From assembly GCF_001437055.1 (NCBI RefSeq), contig NZ_JQBW01000009.1, positions 63,209 to 127,208 of the forward strand: 64,000 bases of DNA, in the 5' to 3' direction. Shown here in pieces: positions 1 through 9,773 of the stretch. The DNA is from Limosilactobacillus secaliphilus (GTDB taxonomy: Bacteria; Bacillota; Bacilli; Lactobacillales; Lactobacillaceae). The notes beneath the pieces are model-generated. The model made no database searches and had not been told where the DNA came from. It saw nothing but the letters and a program-made list of their open reading frames with translations. Within the stretch, counting starts at the first letter, position 1; every line of letters starts with the position of its first letter. The position numbers were made by a program, and so were the translations under genes.

Positions 1-282
1 ACTGAACCAAAGAATGCCTTAGTCAAGCAATACCAAGAACTGATCAAGCTGGATGGCAGCAAGTTGCGCTTCACTGATGGCGCCCTGTCTGCAATGGCTA
101 AGCAGGCGATTGCACGTAACACCGGTGCTCGTGGCCTGCGCTCCATTATTGAAGGCGTAATGCGCGATGTGATGTTTGATCTGCCGAGTCGCAAGGACGT
201 GGCTGAAGTGGTCATTGACAAGAACTGTGTCGTTAACCACAGTGAACCGCGTTATATTATGAAGAACGAAGCAGCTTCATAA
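1..282 (+). CDS. clpX: ClpX ATPase, C-terminal fragment
   Basis: This is the 3' end of the gene for the ATP-dependent unfoldase ClpX, which feeds substrates to the ClpP protease. The frame is open from base 1, so the start lies outside the window. The visible 93 residues open with the [12 protein letters not shown] segment, and the stretch [19 protein letters not shown] is the sensor-2/C-terminal helical region characteristic of ClpX. It stops 13 bases before ysxC, the same neighbour order as in other lactobacilli, so the two are probably cotranscribed. The call is secure; nothing can be said of the N-terminal zinc domain or AAA+ core. Confidence 0.95.
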   Translation, partial: TEPKNALVKQYQELIKLDGSKLRFTDGALSAMAKQAIARNTGARGLRSIIEGVMRDVMFDLPSRKDVAEVVIDKNCVVNHSEPRYIMKNEAAS

Positions 283-295
283 AGGAGGAGCCAAG

Positions 296-886
296 ATGGA
301 AGTTCATTCAGTTGACTTAACCATTAGTGCTGTCGATGAAAAGCAGTACCCAGCTGGTGATCAACCGGAAATTGCCTTTGTGGGGCGGTCCAACGTGGGC
401 AAGTCATCCTTAACCAATGTGTTGATTAACCGGCGGAACTTTGCCCATACGTCGAGTCAGCCTGGGAAGACACAAACGCTGAATTTTTATCATATCGAAG
501 ACCAGTTGTACTTTGTCGACGTACCTGGCTATGGTTATGCCAAGGTTTCCAAGAAGCAGCGTGCCGACTTTGGGCGGATGATCGAAAACTATCTGACCAA
601 ACGTCCCCAGTTACGCGGAGTGATTATGCTGGTTGACGGTCGGCATACACCAACTGATGATGATATCCAGATGTACCAATGGTTGTCCTATTATCAGCTG
701 CCCGTTTTGGTTGTGGCTACCAAGATGGATAAGGTGAAGGGCAGCTGCTTCACGCAGACCACCAAGCAGGTACAGACGACGCTGGATCTGAGTTCACAAA
801 CCCCGTTAGTCTTATTCTCAGCAAAGACGAAGCGCGGTAAGGATCAAGTTTGGCAGTGGATTGAACAGCAGACAGGAGTTAAATAA
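296..886 (+). CDS. ysxC: Ribosome biogenesis GTP-binding protein YsxC/EngB
   Basis: A 196-aa small GTPase needed for late assembly of the 50S ribosomal subunit. The sequence shows the P-loop GRSNVGKSS near residue 30, switch-II VDVPGYGYAKV near 75, and the base-specificity motif TKMD near 140, in the order typical of the EngB family; length is also typical. The start is ATG preceded by an AAAGGAGGAG Shine-Dalgarno. It follows clpX closely and ends directly against the next start codon (stop TAA then ATG with no gap), so translational coupling with the MazG-like gene is likely. Confidence 0.95.
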   Translation: MEVHSVDLTISAVDEKQYPAGDQPEIAFVGRSNVGKSSLTNVLINRRNFAHTSSQPGKTQTLNFYHIEDQLYFVDVPGYGYAKVSKKQRADFGRMIENYLTKRPQLRGVIMLVDGRHTPTDDDIQMYQWLSYYQLPVLVVATKMDKVKGSCFTQTTKQVQTTLDLSSQTPLVLFSAKTKRGKDQVWQWIEQQTGVK

Positions 887-1186
887 ATGGAATTTGATGA
901 GTATCAAAAAGCAGCTAAGCGGACCTTGTACGGTAACGAGCAAGTTTTAACCAATTGTGCACTTGGATTGGCTGGCGAAACCGGTCAAGTCGTTGATTTA
1001 GTCAAGAATTACACTTTTCGGGGCAAAAACCTGGACCGGCAGGAACTGATTCATGAAATGGGCGACGTGCTCTGGTACCTGTCACAGGTTGCCGAATGGG
1101 CCGACATTCCCTTTGACGAAGTGGCCGAAAGCAACATCAAAGCGCTGAACAAGCGTTACCCGCATGGCTACGAAAACCAAAATTAA
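887..1186 (+). CDS. MazG-like nucleotide pyrophosphohydrolase family protein
   Basis: A 99-aa single-domain protein of the all-alpha NTP pyrophosphatase (MazG/dUTPase-like) type. Family members hydrolyse nucleoside triphosphates to monophosphates for house-cleaning. The two metal-binding helices are visible as GLAGETGQVVDLVK (residues 27-40) and HEMGDVLWYL further on. The second acidic position of the usual ExxE motif reads Gln34 rather than Glu, which could weaken Mg binding. The start codon abuts the ysxC stop, indicating coupling. A strong hairpin lies just after its stop. The real substrate cannot be read from sequence. Confidence 0.8.
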   Translation: MEFDEYQKAAKRTLYGNEQVLTNCALGLAGETGQVVDLVKNYTFRGKNLDRQELIHEMGDVLWYLSQVAEWADIPFDEVAESNIKALNKRYPHGYENQN

Positions 1187-1189
1187 TGA

Positions 1190-1228
1190 AAAGCCGTGAG
1201 TGATGAGCAATTCATCATTCACGGCTTT
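1190..1228. terminator. Bidirectional terminator between convergent genes
   Basis: A 17-base arm reading AAAGCCGTGAGTGATGA pairs across a 5-base loop with TCATCATTCACGGCTTT (one mismatch). It lies between the MazG-like gene on + and the 45-aa gene on -. Short A/T runs on both sides suit use in both directions. Confidence 0.75.
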
Positions 1229-1245
1229 ATGCGTTCTTAAGTTGA

Positions 1246-1383
1246 TTACTTGTCTTCTTTTTTCTGATCAGCGCTTTGCTTGTCTTTGTCTTTATTTTCA
1301 GGCTTGTGTTTGCGCTTGGGGTCGACAGCTAGTTGATCAAAAAGCTTGTCGAGCTGTTGACTGCGCCGAGTTACTAATCCCAT
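1246..1383 (-). CDS. Small lysine-rich 45-aa protein
   Basis: A short gene on the minus strand. ATG at 1383 is preceded by AAAGGGAGCG at good spacing, and the frame runs to TAA at 1246. The product begins MGLVTRRSQQLDKLFDQLAV and has a highly charged tail (PKRKHKPENKDKDKQ...KKEDK). It has no membrane segment or signal peptide. Such short Lys/Asp-rich proteins with a conserved MGL-type start occur in Lactobacillales; membership of the SPJ_0845 family is possible from memory but unverified. The overlapping + strand frame at 1200-1421 lacks a ribosome-binding site and is a shadow. Convergent with the MazG-like gene across a shared hairpin. Confidence 0.6.
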   Translation of the reverse strand: MGLVTRRSQQLDKLFDQLAVDPKRKHKPENKDKDKQSADQKKEDK

Positions 1384-1498
1384 CTGTATCGCTCCCTTTA
1401 TTTTTCATAAATGAAGTATAACATAAGCTGACTGATGGGGCATGGATCCGGATTTTTTGTATAAATCGGCCCAAATCAGGAATTTTTATGCGTAAATC

Positions 1499-1527
1499 TT
1501 GCATATTAATTGATAGCCCGGTATAAT
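1499..1527 (+). promoter_or_regulatory. Sigma-A promoter of the ABC ATPase gene
   Basis: TTGCAT at 1499-1504 and TATAAT at 1522-1527 with a 17-base spacer, about 33 bases upstream of the start codon. Near-consensus vegetative promoter. Confidence 0.75.
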
Positions 1528-1560
1528 ATGCTTATCAATTAGAGAAGGTAAGGGGATAAA

Positions 1561-2307
1561 ATGACAGACGAAGTAATGATTGATATCCAGCATTTAACGA
1601 AAAAATTTGGCAAGCATACCATTTTAAAAGACATTAATGGGACAGTTAAGAAGGGCCAAGTGATTTGTATCATTGGTCCATCCGGTGTCGGTAAGTCAAC
1701 CTTCCTTCGCTGCCTGAATCACCTGGAAACTCCTACTGATGGGACGGTCGTTTTCGAAGGCAAAAAGATGGAAGGCCTGTCCGAAAAAGAAATTCAAAAG
1801 ATTCGGGAAAAGATGGGGATGGTTTTCCAAAGCTTCAACCTCTTCCCGAACAAAACGGTACTGCAAAATGTCAAACTGGCTCCTGAAAAAGTCAAGAAGA
1901 TGCCTGACGAAAAAGCTAACCAGCTGGCGCATAAGCTGTTAAAGGATGTTGGCTTGGATGAAAAAGCCGATGCATATCCGGCAAGCTTATCTGGTGGTCA
2001 GCAGCAGCGGGTGGCCATTGCGCGGGCCCTGGCGATGACTCCGGACGTGATGCTGTTTGACGAACCAACCAGTGCGCTGGACCCTGAAATGGTTGGTGAA
2101 GTTTTGAAAGTTATGCAGCACCTGGCCGATCAAGGTATGACGATGGTAGTTGTGACCCACGAAATGGGCTTTGCCAAAAATGTGGCGGATCAGATCTGGT
2201 TCATGGCTGATTCTGGCATTCAAGAAAAGGCGGCACCGAGTGAGTTCTTCAGTAACCCACAGACTGATCGGGCCAAAGAGTTCTTACACAAAATCTTGGA
2301 AGCATAA
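1561..2307 (+). CDS. Polar amino acid (glutamine-type) ABC transporter ATP-binding protein
   Basis: A 248-aa ABC ATPase of the polar amino-acid uptake (GlnQ) class that energises import. Visible are Walker [10 protein letters not shown] near residue 40, the Q-loop [11 protein letters not shown], the signature [16 protein letters not shown], Walker [15 protein letters not shown] and the H-loop VVTHEMGF. It has its own promoter and terminator, and no permease or binding-protein gene is beside it. It therefore must pair with membrane and binding subunits encoded elsewhere, as is common for lactobacilli with fused GlnPH proteins. The substrate is inferred from the family only. Confidence 0.9.
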   Translation: MTDEVMIDIQHLTKKFGKHTILKDINGTVKKGQVICIIGPSGVGKSTFLRCLNHLETPTDGTVVFEGKKMEGLSEKEIQKIREKMGMVFQSFNLFPNKTVLQNVKLAPEKVKKMPDEKANQLAHKLLKDVGLDEKADAYPASLSGGQQQRVAIARALAMTPDVMLFDEPTSALDPEMVGEVLKVMQHLADQGMTMVVVTHEMGFAKNVADQIWFMADSGIQEKAAPSEFFSNPQTDRAKEFLHKILEA

Positions 2308-2314
2308 AATGATG

Positions 2315-2347
2315 AAACTGACTGCTTGCTGGTAGTCAGTTTTTTTG
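2315..2347 (+). terminator. Terminator after the ABC ATPase gene
   Basis: Perfect 9-base stem AAACTGACT / AGTCAGTTT with a 10-base loop, followed by a T run. Confidence 0.85.
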
Positions 2348-2403
2348 CTTAGGCCTGTGCTCTGTTATAAAATATTTTTAGTTATCGCTTGAGGAGGAAT
2401 GGC

Positions 2404-4215
2404 ATGGCTAGCGAATATCTGGAACATAAACTGGCATTACTTCCTGACAAACCAGGGTGCTATTTAATGAAAAACATTAATGGCAAGATCATCTATGTGG
2501 GGAAGGCAAAAAGTTTAAAAAACCGGGTTCGTTCGTACTTCAAAAGCAGTCATACCGGTAAAGTTGCCGCCATGGTTTCACAGGTTGCCGATTTCGAAAC
2601 CATTGTGACTTCCACCAACAAAGAGTCATTCTTGTTGGAAATTACGCTGATCCAAAAGCACCAGCCGTATTTCAACATCGCCTTGAAGCACACGACCGGT
2701 TACCCGTACATTAAGATCACTAATGAACGCGATCCCCAGCTGAAGATCACCGGCCAAATTGTGAAGGACGGAGCCTACTATTTTGGCCCGTATCCTAACG
2801 TCACCGCTGCGGAAGAGACCGCGCATTTCTTGCAGAAAGTCTACCCACTGCGCCGTTGCAATGGCTACCAAGGCCGTCCTTGTCTCTACTACCATATGGG
2901 TCAATGCCTGGGCGCATGTTTCAAAAAGGTGCCGCAGGAAGAATATGATGCGCAGATCAAGCGGATTAAGTCGTTTCTGAATGGTAATACCGAACGAATC
3001 AAGCAGCAGCTCAAGAAAAAGATGGCCAAAGCTTCGGCTGCCATGGAATACGAACGGGCCGCTGAAATCCGCGACCAGATTCACTACATTGAGGTCACGG
3101 TGGAAAAGCAGAAGATCATTTCCAATGACAAGACGCCACGCGACCTCTTCAACTTTTACATGGATAAGGGCTGGCTATCAATCCAAGTCTTCTTTATCCG
3201 GCAATCACGGTTAATGAAGCGTGAAAAGCGGATGTTCCCAATCGTTGACACCGCCGTTGAAGAAATGACCAGCTTCATCCTGCAATTCTACGACCGTAAA
3301 AATAATTTGAAACCAAAAGAGATCCTCTTGCCGAAGGGGATGCCCAACCAGGAAATCAGCGAAATCTTGGGAGTACCCGTCCGGACGCCACAGCGGGGGC
3401 AAAAAGCCGACTTGATGCGGATGGCGCACGAAAACGCCATTTTGTCATTAAATGAAAAGTTCCGCCTGCTCGAGATGGACAAGGAAAAGACGACCGGGGC
3501 GATGAAGGAAATCACGGATGCCTTAGGTCTGCCAATGGGCCACAAGATCGAGGCCTTTGACCACTCCCACATTCAAGGAGCCGATCCCGTGTCGGCGATG
3601 GTGGTCTTTGTTGACGGTGAGCCGGCTAAACAGCTCTACCGCAAGTACAAGCTGAAGACGGTCATTAATCACGCCGATGAATCAGCCAGCACCCGGGAAG
3701 TCATTTTCCGCCGGTACAGTCGACTATTAAAGGAAAATAAACCAATGCCCGACATGATTTTCATGGACGGTGGTGAGATTCAGATGAACGCAGTGAAAGA
3801 TGTGCTGCAGAACCAACTCGGCCTGGATATTCCGGTTGTCGGGATGGTCAAAAACGACAAGCACAAGACCGCTGACCTGCTGTTTGGCGATCATGACCAA
3901 CACGTCCACTTGGATCCCCGGAGCCAGGCTTTTTATCTGGTTCAACGGATTCAAGATGAGGTCCACCGTTTTGCAATTACCTTCCACCGGCGCCTGCACA
4001 GTAAACACTCACTCAGTTCCCGCCTGGATGCGATCAAGGGAGTCGGTCCGCGGACCCGGAACAAGTTAATGAAGCAGTTTGGCAACTTAACCAATATTTC
4101 GGAAGCCAGTGTCGAGGATATTCGGGCACTGGGAATTAATCGGCCAACCGCCCAACTAATCAAAGTTTCTCTGCAGGGGCAGGCTGAAGTGGCCAAGCCG
4201 AGCAGTCATGATTGA
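2404..4215 (+). CDS. uvrC: Excinuclease ABC subunit C
   Basis: The nucleotide-excision-repair nuclease that makes the dual incisions after UvrAB damage recognition. The order is: N-terminal GIY-YIG domain (GCYLMKN...GKIIYVGKAKSLKNR, residues ~17-45), UVR helical motif near 200-230 (AAMEYERAAEIRDQI), central RNase-H-like endonuclease half (IEAFDHSHIQG, FMDGGEIQM), and C-terminal helix-hairpin-helix motifs (IKGVGPRTRNKLMKQFG). At 603 aa it is full length. ATG 2404 is chosen over an in-frame TTG at 2389, because GAGGAGG sits 7 bases before the ATG and overlaps the TTG. UvrAB is not in the window. Confidence 0.95.
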   Translation: MASEYLEHKLALLPDKPGCYLMKNINGKIIYVGKAKSLKNRVRSYFKSSHTGKVAAMVSQVADFETIVTSTNKESFLLEITLIQKHQPYFNIALKHTTGYPYIKITNERDPQLKITGQIVKDGAYYFGPYPNVTAAEETAHFLQKVYPLRRCNGYQGRPCLYYHMGQCLGACFKKVPQEEYDAQIKRIKSFLNGNTERIKQQLKKKMAKASAAMEYERAAEIRDQIHYIEVTVEKQKIISNDKTPRDLFNFYMDKGWLSIQVFFIRQSRLMKREKRMFPIVDTAVEEMTSFILQFYDRKNNLKPKEILLPKGMPNQEISEILGVPVRTPQRGQKADLMRMAHENAILSLNEKFRLLEMDKEKTTGAMKEITDALGLPMGHKIEAFDHSHIQGADPVSAMVVFVDGEPAKQLYRKYKLKTVINHADESASTREVIFRRYSRLLKENKPMPDMIFMDGGEIQMNAVKDVLQNQLGLDIPVVGMVKNDKHKTADLLFGDHDQHVHLDPRSQAFYLVQRIQDEVHRFAITFHRRLHSKHSLSSRLDAIKGVGPRTRNKLMKQFGNLTNISEASVEDIRALGINRPTAQLIKVSLQGQAEVAKPSSHD

Positions 4216-4217
4216 TT

Positions 4218-4246
4218 TTGACGGTCGCTTGAATTTCCAATATACT
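4218..4246 (+). promoter_or_regulatory. Promoter of obgE
   Basis: TTGACG at 4218-4223 and TATACT at 4241-4246, spacer 17. It begins 3 bases after the uvrC stop and lies 31 bases before the obgE start. Confidence 0.75.
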
Positions 4247-4277
4247 AAACTAAGGCTATTAGAACGGAGTTAATATA

Positions 4278-5585
4278 ATGTCAACATTTGTGGATCAAGT
4301 TAAAATTGAAGTTCATGCCGGCCGTGGCGGCAACGGCATGGTTGCTTTCCGGCGTGAAAAATATGTTCCGAATGGGGGTCCAGCTGGCGGTGATGGCGGC
4401 CGTGGTGGCAGCATCATTCTGAAGGTCGACGAAGGCTTACGGACCCTGTTAGACTTTCGTTACCACCGGATTTTCAAAGCCAAAAACGGTGAAAATGGTG
4501 GCAGCAAACAGATGACGGGGGCAGCAGCTGAAGATACGGTGGTGGCGGTCCCACAAGGCACCACTGTCCGGGACCTGGATACCGGCGAGATTGTCGGTGA
4601 CCTGGTCAAAAAGGGGCAAGAATTGGTGGTAGCCAAGGGTGGCCGTGGCGGCCGTGGTAACATGCGGTTCGCAACGGCGAAGAACCCAGCACCCGAAATT
4701 GCCGAAAATGGTGCCCCCGGTGAGGACCACTACCTTGAATTGGAACTGAAGATGTTAGCTGACGTTGGTTTAATTGGTTACCCGTCAGTTGGTAAATCGA
4801 CACTCTTGTCAGTGGTTACCGGTGCCAAACCAAAAGTGGCTGCCTACGAATTCACCACCCTGGTACCGAATCTAGGGATGGTGATGTTACCAGATGGTCG
4901 GGACTTTGCCATGGCTGACATGCCCGGCTTGATTGAAGGTGCATCCAAGGGTGTTGGTCTGGGCCTTCAATTCCTCCGCCATATTGAACGGACCCGGGTC
5001 TTACTACATTTGATTGACATGAGCAGCGAAGACCAGGACAAAGCCATTAAGCGCTGGGCGTCAATCAACCACGAATTGGCTAACTATGATCCAGAATTAT
5101 TGAAGCGGCCGCAGATCATTGTCGCTACAAAGATGGACATGCCGAATGCCCAAGAAAATCTGCAACGCTTCAAGGATCAGCTAAAGGATAAGGTTGATTC
5201 GATGCCGCCAATCTACGAGATTTCCGCAATCACGCATGCCGGTGTTGATGAACTGATGAAGGCCACCGTTGATGCGCTGGAGAAGGCACCGAAGTTCGAC
5301 AGTGAAAGCCATGACGAGCAAGTTGCTAAAGAAGCCCATTACGGGGTCAAGGAAGCCGATGAACCGGCCTTCACGATTAGCCGTGATCCTGATGGCACCT
5401 GGGTCTTGTCCGGCAAGAAGATTGAGCGCCTGTTTGAGATGACCAACATGCAGCATGAAGACAGTCAGCTGCGTTTTGCCCGGCAGTTGCGGCACATGGG
5501 TGTTGACGATGCCTTGCGGGCAAAAGGAATTAAAGATGGCGACTCAGTCCGGATTGAGGACTTTGTCTTTGAGTTTGTGCAATAA
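4278..5585 (+). CDS. obgE: GTPase ObgE/CgtA
   Basis: A 435-aa Obg-family GTPase associated with 50S ribosome maturation and stress control. The glycine-rich Obg fold fills the first ~158 residues ([32 protein letters not shown]). The G domain follows with [21 protein letters not shown] and TKMD. The C-terminal OCT domain (residues ~355-430) marks the Firmicute form. ATG with an upstream ACGGAGT Shine-Dalgarno. It heads a run with rnz, the dehydrogenase and recJ, with its own near-consensus promoter. Confidence 0.96.
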   Translation: MSTFVDQVKIEVHAGRGGNGMVAFRREKYVPNGGPAGGDGGRGGSIILKVDEGLRTLLDFRYHRIFKAKNGENGGSKQMTGAAAEDTVVAVPQGTTVRDLDTGEIVGDLVKKGQELVVAKGGRGGRGNMRFATAKNPAPEIAENGAPGEDHYLELELKMLADVGLIGYPSVGKSTLLSVVTGAKPKVAAYEFTTLVPNLGMVMLPDGRDFAMADMPGLIEGASKGVGLGLQFLRHIERTRVLLHLIDMSSEDQDKAIKRWASINHELANYDPELLKRPQIIVATKMDMPNAQENLQRFKDQLKDKVDSMPPIYEISAITHAGVDELMKATVDALEKAPKFDSESHDEQVAKEAHYGVKEADEPAFTISRDPDGTWVLSGKKIERLFEMTNMQHEDSQLRFARQLRHMGVDDALRAKGIKDGDSVRIEDFVFEFVQ

Positions 5586-5612
5586 TGTGGTTGCTAGAAA
5601 GAGGAAAGATGT

Positions 5613-6554
5613 ATGCAGATTGAATTTTTGGGGACGGGTGCTGGTTCGCCCAGCAAACAGCGAAATGTCTCCAGCTTGGCGTTGAAATTACTGGAAGAAC
5701 GGAATTCAATTTGGCTGTTCGACTGTGGTGAAGCTACCCAGCACCAAATATTGAGGACCAATATTCGTCCCCGTAAAGTGGATAAGATTTTCATTACCCA
5801 CCTTCATGGCGACCACATCTTTGGTTTGCCCGGTTTTCTAAGCTCACGTTCTTTTCAAGGCGGGAGTGGGCCGTTGACAATTTATGGCCCAGCCGGCTTA
5901 AAGGCGTTTGTTAATACGGCCTTGAAAGTCAGCGAGTCGCACTTGAACTACCCGCTGAAGTTTGTTGAGCTTAACCGGGGCGGCGAAATTTATCAGGATA
6001 ATAAGTTTTCGGTTTTTGCGGCTAAACTAGATCATAAGATTGCCTGTTTCGGTTACCGCGTGGTTGAACATGATCATCCTGGCGAACTCCAGGTGGACGC
6101 GTTGAAGAAGGCAGGCATTCCATCTGGCCCGATTTATGGTCAACTCAAGGCAGGGAAGACGGTCAAGCTTCCTGATGGCCGGGTGGTTGACGGCCACGAC
6201 TTCATTGGTCAGCCACAGAAGGGTCGCGTCGTAACCATTATTGGTGATACGCGTCAATCCAAGAATGCCGTCAAACTGGCAGAAAACGCTGATGTGCTGG
6301 TTCATGAATCAACCTTTGCCAAGGATGAGGCAAAGATGGCTCACAATTACTACCACTCAACCTGTGCCCAGGCTGCCGAAGTTGCTAAAGAAGCTCACGT
6401 TAAGCGATTGCTTTTGGATCACATTTCGGCACGCTATGTGGGGAAGGCAGCCTACCAGCTGGCTTACCAAGTGCATGACATTTTTCCGCACACGCGGGTG
6501 GTCAATGACTTTGATGAGATAGATGTGCCATTCGTTAAGAAAGGGGCCGATTAA
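5613..6554 (+). CDS. rnz: Ribonuclease Z
   Basis: A 313-aa metallo-beta-lactamase-fold endonuclease that trims the 3' trailer of tRNA precursors lacking an encoded CCA, such as the tRNA-Ser in this window. The N-terminal [14 protein letters not shown] segment, the zinc motif [13 protein letters not shown] near residue 62, DTRQSKN near 212 and the distal LLDHISARY histidine are all in place. Length matches the short bacterial form. A GAAAGAGGAAAG Shine-Dalgarno precedes ATG. It is followed after one base by the dehydrogenase start, so the pair is translationally coupled. Confidence 0.95.
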   Translation: MQIEFLGTGAGSPSKQRNVSSLALKLLEERNSIWLFDCGEATQHQILRTNIRPRKVDKIFITHLHGDHIFGLPGFLSSRSFQGGSGPLTIYGPAGLKAFVNTALKVSESHLNYPLKFVELNRGGEIYQDNKFSVFAAKLDHKIACFGYRVVEHDHPGELQVDALKKAGIPSGPIYGQLKAGKTVKLPDGRVVDGHDFIGQPQKGRVVTIIGDTRQSKNAVKLAENADVLVHESTFAKDEAKMAHNYYHSTCAQAAEVAKEAHVKRLLLDHISARYVGKAAYQLAYQVHDIFPHTRVVNDFDEIDVPFVKKGAD

Positions 6555-6555
6555 A

Positions 6556-7389
6556 ATGATGCGGCGATTAAAATCATTGCGGATGTTGCGTAACAAAATT
6601 GTGTTGATTACTGGTGGCTCCAGTGGCATTGGTAAGAACCTGGCCTTGGAAGCTGCCCGGCGTGGTGCCATTGTGGTCGTCTGTGGCCGTAATCAGGAGC
6701 GTCTGGACCGGGTTGTCAAAAAATGTTTGATCCTGTCTGGTCGGCCGGCCTTTGCATATCAACTCGATGTATTGGATCCGGATCAAATTGACCAGGTCTT
6801 GGATGAAGTGCGGCATGGCGTTGGTGAAATTGACGTCTTGATCAACGCGGCCGGTTTAGGCGACATGGTGGCAGTGGCCCGCGAGAGTCGCGCCTCGATG
6901 TCCAAGATGCTGAAGATCAACATGCTGGCTGTGATGTACCTTAGTCGCTGCGTGGCAAAGCAGATGATGGATCAAGGTTATGGAGCCATCATTAACATCG
7001 GCTCGCTGGCAGGCAAAATTCCGACGCCGAACAGTGCGGTTTATTCCGCTACGAAGGCCGGCTTGATCCAGTTCGATAACATCTTGCGGATGGAAGTGGC
7101 CGACTATGGTGTGCAAGTCTTAACCGTCAACCCTGGTCCCGTGGACACCAACTTCTTCAAGAAGGCGGACCCGGATGGCAGCTACTTGGCACACTTACCT
7201 AAGTGGATGATGATCAAACCTGAAGCCCTGGCCAAGACAGTTTGGGATAACGTTGGCTATAAGACCCGTGAGATCAATGTTCCTGGCTATACCTCAGCTA
7301 TTAGCTGGATTTACCAAGCAATGCCGGGAATTGGCGACTGGGCAATAAAGAAGTTTTTTGATTTTCAACAGAACAAGAAAGATTTGTAA
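6556..7389 (+). CDS. Short-chain dehydrogenase/reductase (DltE/YqjQ-like)
   Basis: A 277-aa classical SDR oxidoreductase. The Rossmann nucleotide motif TGGSSGIGKN lies near residue 20, the NAAG motif near 98, a catalytic Ser in NIGSLAG, and the YSATK active-site Tyr-Lys near 164. The N terminus has a short basic stretch (MMRRLKSLRMLRNK). The start at 6556 is chosen because AAAGGGG lies just upstream inside the rnz end; an in-frame ATG 3 bases later is equally possible. Coenzyme and substrate cannot be read. The rnz-SDR-recJ order recurs in lactobacilli, but no functional link is known. A hairpin terminator follows. Confidence 0.85.
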   Translation: MMRRLKSLRMLRNKIVLITGGSSGIGKNLALEAARRGAIVVVCGRNQERLDRVVKKCLILSGRPAFAYQLDVLDPDQIDQVLDEVRHGVGEIDVLINAAGLGDMVAVARESRASMSKMLKINMLAVMYLSRCVAKQMMDQGYGAIINIGSLAGKIPTPNSAVYSATKAGLIQFDNILRMEVADYGVQVLTVNPGPVDTNFFKKADPDGSYLAHLPKWMMIKPEALAKTVWDNVGYKTREINVPGYTSAISWIYQAMPGIGDWAIKKFFDFQQNKKDL

Positions 7390-7397
7390 AAAGAAAT

Positions 7398-7427
7398 AGA
7401 GCCCGTTGAAATGGCTCTTTTTCTTTT
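7398..7427 (+). terminator. Intrinsic terminator between the dehydrogenase gene and recJ
   Basis: AGAGCC and GGCTCT form a 6-base stem around a 9-base loop, followed by a T-rich run. It is short, so read-through into recJ is plausible. Confidence 0.6.
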
Positions 7428-7444
7428 GTTTGGAGAGGAAAAAG

Positions 7445-9754
7445 ATGTTGCAGGCAAAGTATCAATGGCAAGCAACCAAAGTAGATAATCAAGAATTGGT
7501 CCAGCAGATTGCCGACCAGTGTCAGCTGCCGACTGTTTTGGCCCAGCTGTTGGTTGCCCGTGGCTGCAAAGATTTAAAAGCAGCCCAATTATTTTTAAAG
7601 CCACAACTAGCAGAGATTAAGGAGCCCCACTACCTTCATGACATGGACAAGGCGGTGGCGCGGATCAAACAAGCCGTCGCAAATGGTGAACAGATTACCA
7701 TCTATGGTGACTACGACGCTGACGGGATGACCAGTACGACGGTTTTATATGAGGCACTGGAAAGCCTGGGAAGCAAGGTTAATTACTTTATCCCCAACCG
7801 TTTTAAAGATGGCTACGGTCCTAACCAAGATGAGTATAAGCGGTTAATTGATGAAGGCACCCAGCTGATCGTGACGGTTGATAATGGGGTAACTGGTAAG
7901 GATGAAGTCGCTTATGCCAAAAGCCGTGGTGTGGACGTGGTCATCACCGATCACCACAAGCTTCCCGATGAACTGCCGGATGCCGTTGCCATTGTCCACC
8001 CCCAATATCCAGGTGCTGAATATCCTTACGCTGATTTGTCCGGAGTCGGGGTTGCCTTTAAGGTGGCTTGGGCCCTACTGGAAGAATTCCCGACTGAGAT
8101 GTTGGACTTAGTGGCTATTGGTGAGATTGCCGACGTGGTCTCATTGGCTGGTGAAAATCACGCCCTGGTTTACTTTGGCCTCCAGCAGCTGCGTGCGGGT
8201 ATGCGGCCTGGTATTCACGCCCTTGCCAAGTTAGCCAACGTGGATGAAGCACACCTCACTGATCAGGATATTGGCTTCCAAATTGCACCGCGCCTGAACG
8301 CATTGGGGCGGATTGCGGATGCCAATGATGGGGTTAAACTGCTGTCGACATTGGACGATGACGAGGCTGCCCAACTAGCCCAGCAGGTTGACCAGTGCAA
8401 TAAGAAGCGTCAGGACCTAGTAAAGCAGATTTACGCGGAAGCATTGCAGAAAGCCCAAGCACCAGACAATTTGCGGCGTCAGACCTTGTTGATCGTTGGC
8501 CACGGCTGGCATCAAGGGGTTCTCGGCATTGTGGCTAGTCGACTGGTGGAGACGACGGGCAAGCCAACCATTGTGGCCAGTGTCGATCAGGGGCAATTGA
8601 TTGCCAAAGGGTCAGGCCGGAGCGTTGATGGTTTCGACATTTTTGCTGCCTTAACCGACCATCGTGATTTAATGACGGCTTTTGGTGGTCATGCAATGGC
8701 GTGCGGCTTGTCCTTCAATATCGTCAAACTGCCACAGCTGTCGAAGGCACTAGAAATGGGGGCCAAAACGCAGAAAGTCGACCTGAGTAAAAAGCCGACC
8801 GTTCAATATGCCGGGACAATGACTGCCGACCAGTTGACCAAAGATTTCTATCAACAAATCCAACGGTTGGCTCCGTTTGGTCCCGACAATGAAGAACCAC
8901 AATTTTGTCTGAAGCAGCCTAAAATTCAACAGGCACAATTAATTGGAGCGGACAAACAGCACCTGAAAATGCGGCTGGCCTCCAAGCAGGGAGGAATCGA
9001 CCTCCTGGCTTTCAATCAAGCAGAACTACTGAAGGCCTTGTCTACCACTCCCGTCGATCTGTTGGTTAAACTGGGATTGAACCGTTGGAATGGTCAGGAG
9101 AATGCCCAACTAATGCTGACTGATTGTCATTTTGAGGGGCCAGTTATCGTTGATAATCGTCAGCAGGCGGTAACCGCCGCCACATTCCAGCAGCGGGTCA
9201 ACTACCTCATCTTCAGTCCTGAATTACGCAAGAACGTGCAGGGTCATGCTAATGGACCGGTCTTGGGTCCTGATCAGCTTTCAGACGCTAAGCTAAACGG
9301 GGCTCCCTTATCAATGATCGATCTGCCAGAATCTTTGCAGCAGCTAGTTGATGTTTTGCAACAATTAAAAGGGGTTAGTGAATTGCGACTCGGTTTTCGG
9401 CAGTTTAAGGCCCGTCCTGTCTTTCAGATTCCAGGTCGTCAACAATTTGTCGCCTTTTATCAATTATTACGGAAAACACGAACAATTAATCTGAATCAAC
9501 AGGCTGAACGACTAATTAATAGCTTAAAAATCGATCAAAATCAGTTAATTTTCATGATTCGAGTGTTTTTAGAGTTAAGATTTGTTACAATGAAAAATGG
9601 CTTTTTAAAGATCAGTGATCACGTTCAAGCGGGGGACTTAAAAGCAACCCAGCAATATCGCCAGGCCGAGCAATGGCAGGCGGTGGTCACGACCTTAGTA
9701 AAAAGTTCTTCGGCTCAACTCGGAGATTGGATTCGCCAACATTTAACTTTATGA
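7445..9754 (+). CDS. recJ: Single-stranded-DNA exonuclease RecJ
   Basis: A 769-aa DHH-superfamily 5'-3' exonuclease for recombination and mismatch repair. Motifs in order are [12 protein letters not shown] near residue 85, a VTVDNG segment, ITDHH near 170, and the DHHA1 domain with [20 protein letters not shown]. An OB-fold and a C-terminal extension of the Lactobacillales form follow. Chosen ATG 7445 has GGAGAGGA 6 bases upstream; the in-frame ATG at 7406 lies inside the preceding terminator hairpin. The last ~200 residues are less conserved than the core. Confidence 0.93.
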   Translation: MLQAKYQWQATKVDNQELVQQIADQCQLPTVLAQLLVARGCKDLKAAQLFLKPQLAEIKEPHYLHDMDKAVARIKQAVANGEQITIYGDYDADGMTSTTVLYEALESLGSKVNYFIPNRFKDGYGPNQDEYKRLIDEGTQLIVTVDNGVTGKDEVAYAKSRGVDVVITDHHKLPDELPDAVAIVHPQYPGAEYPYADLSGVGVAFKVAWALLEEFPTEMLDLVAIGEIADVVSLAGENHALVYFGLQQLRAGMRPGIHALAKLANVDEAHLTDQDIGFQIAPRLNALGRIADANDGVKLLSTLDDDEAAQLAQQVDQCNKKRQDLVKQIYAEALQKAQAPDNLRRQTLLIVGHGWHQGVLGIVASRLVETTGKPTIVASVDQGQLIAKGSGRSVDGFDIFAALTDHRDLMTAFGGHAMACGLSFNIVKLPQLSKALEMGAKTQKVDLSKKPTVQYAGTMTADQLTKDFYQQIQRLAPFGPDNEEPQFCLKQPKIQQAQLIGADKQHLKMRLASKQGGIDLLAFNQAELLKALSTTPVDLLVKLGLNRWNGQENAQLMLTDCHFEGPVIVDNRQQAVTAATFQQRVNYLIFSPELRKNVQGHANGPVLGPDQLSDAKLNGAPLSMIDLPESLQQLVDVLQQLKGVSELRLGFRQFKARPVFQIPGRQQFVAFYQLLRKTRTINLNQQAERLINSLKIDQNQLIFMIRVFLELRFVTMKNGFLKISDHVQAGDLKATQQYRQAEQWQAVVTTLVKSSSAQLGDWIRQHLTL

Positions 9755-9773
9755 AATTGAAGGAGATACGATT

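Noticed and set aside
1200-1421. 73-codon frame on + after the MazG-like gene
   Set aside because: Starts in the terminator hairpin, has no Shine-Dalgarno, and is antisense to a better 45-aa gene.
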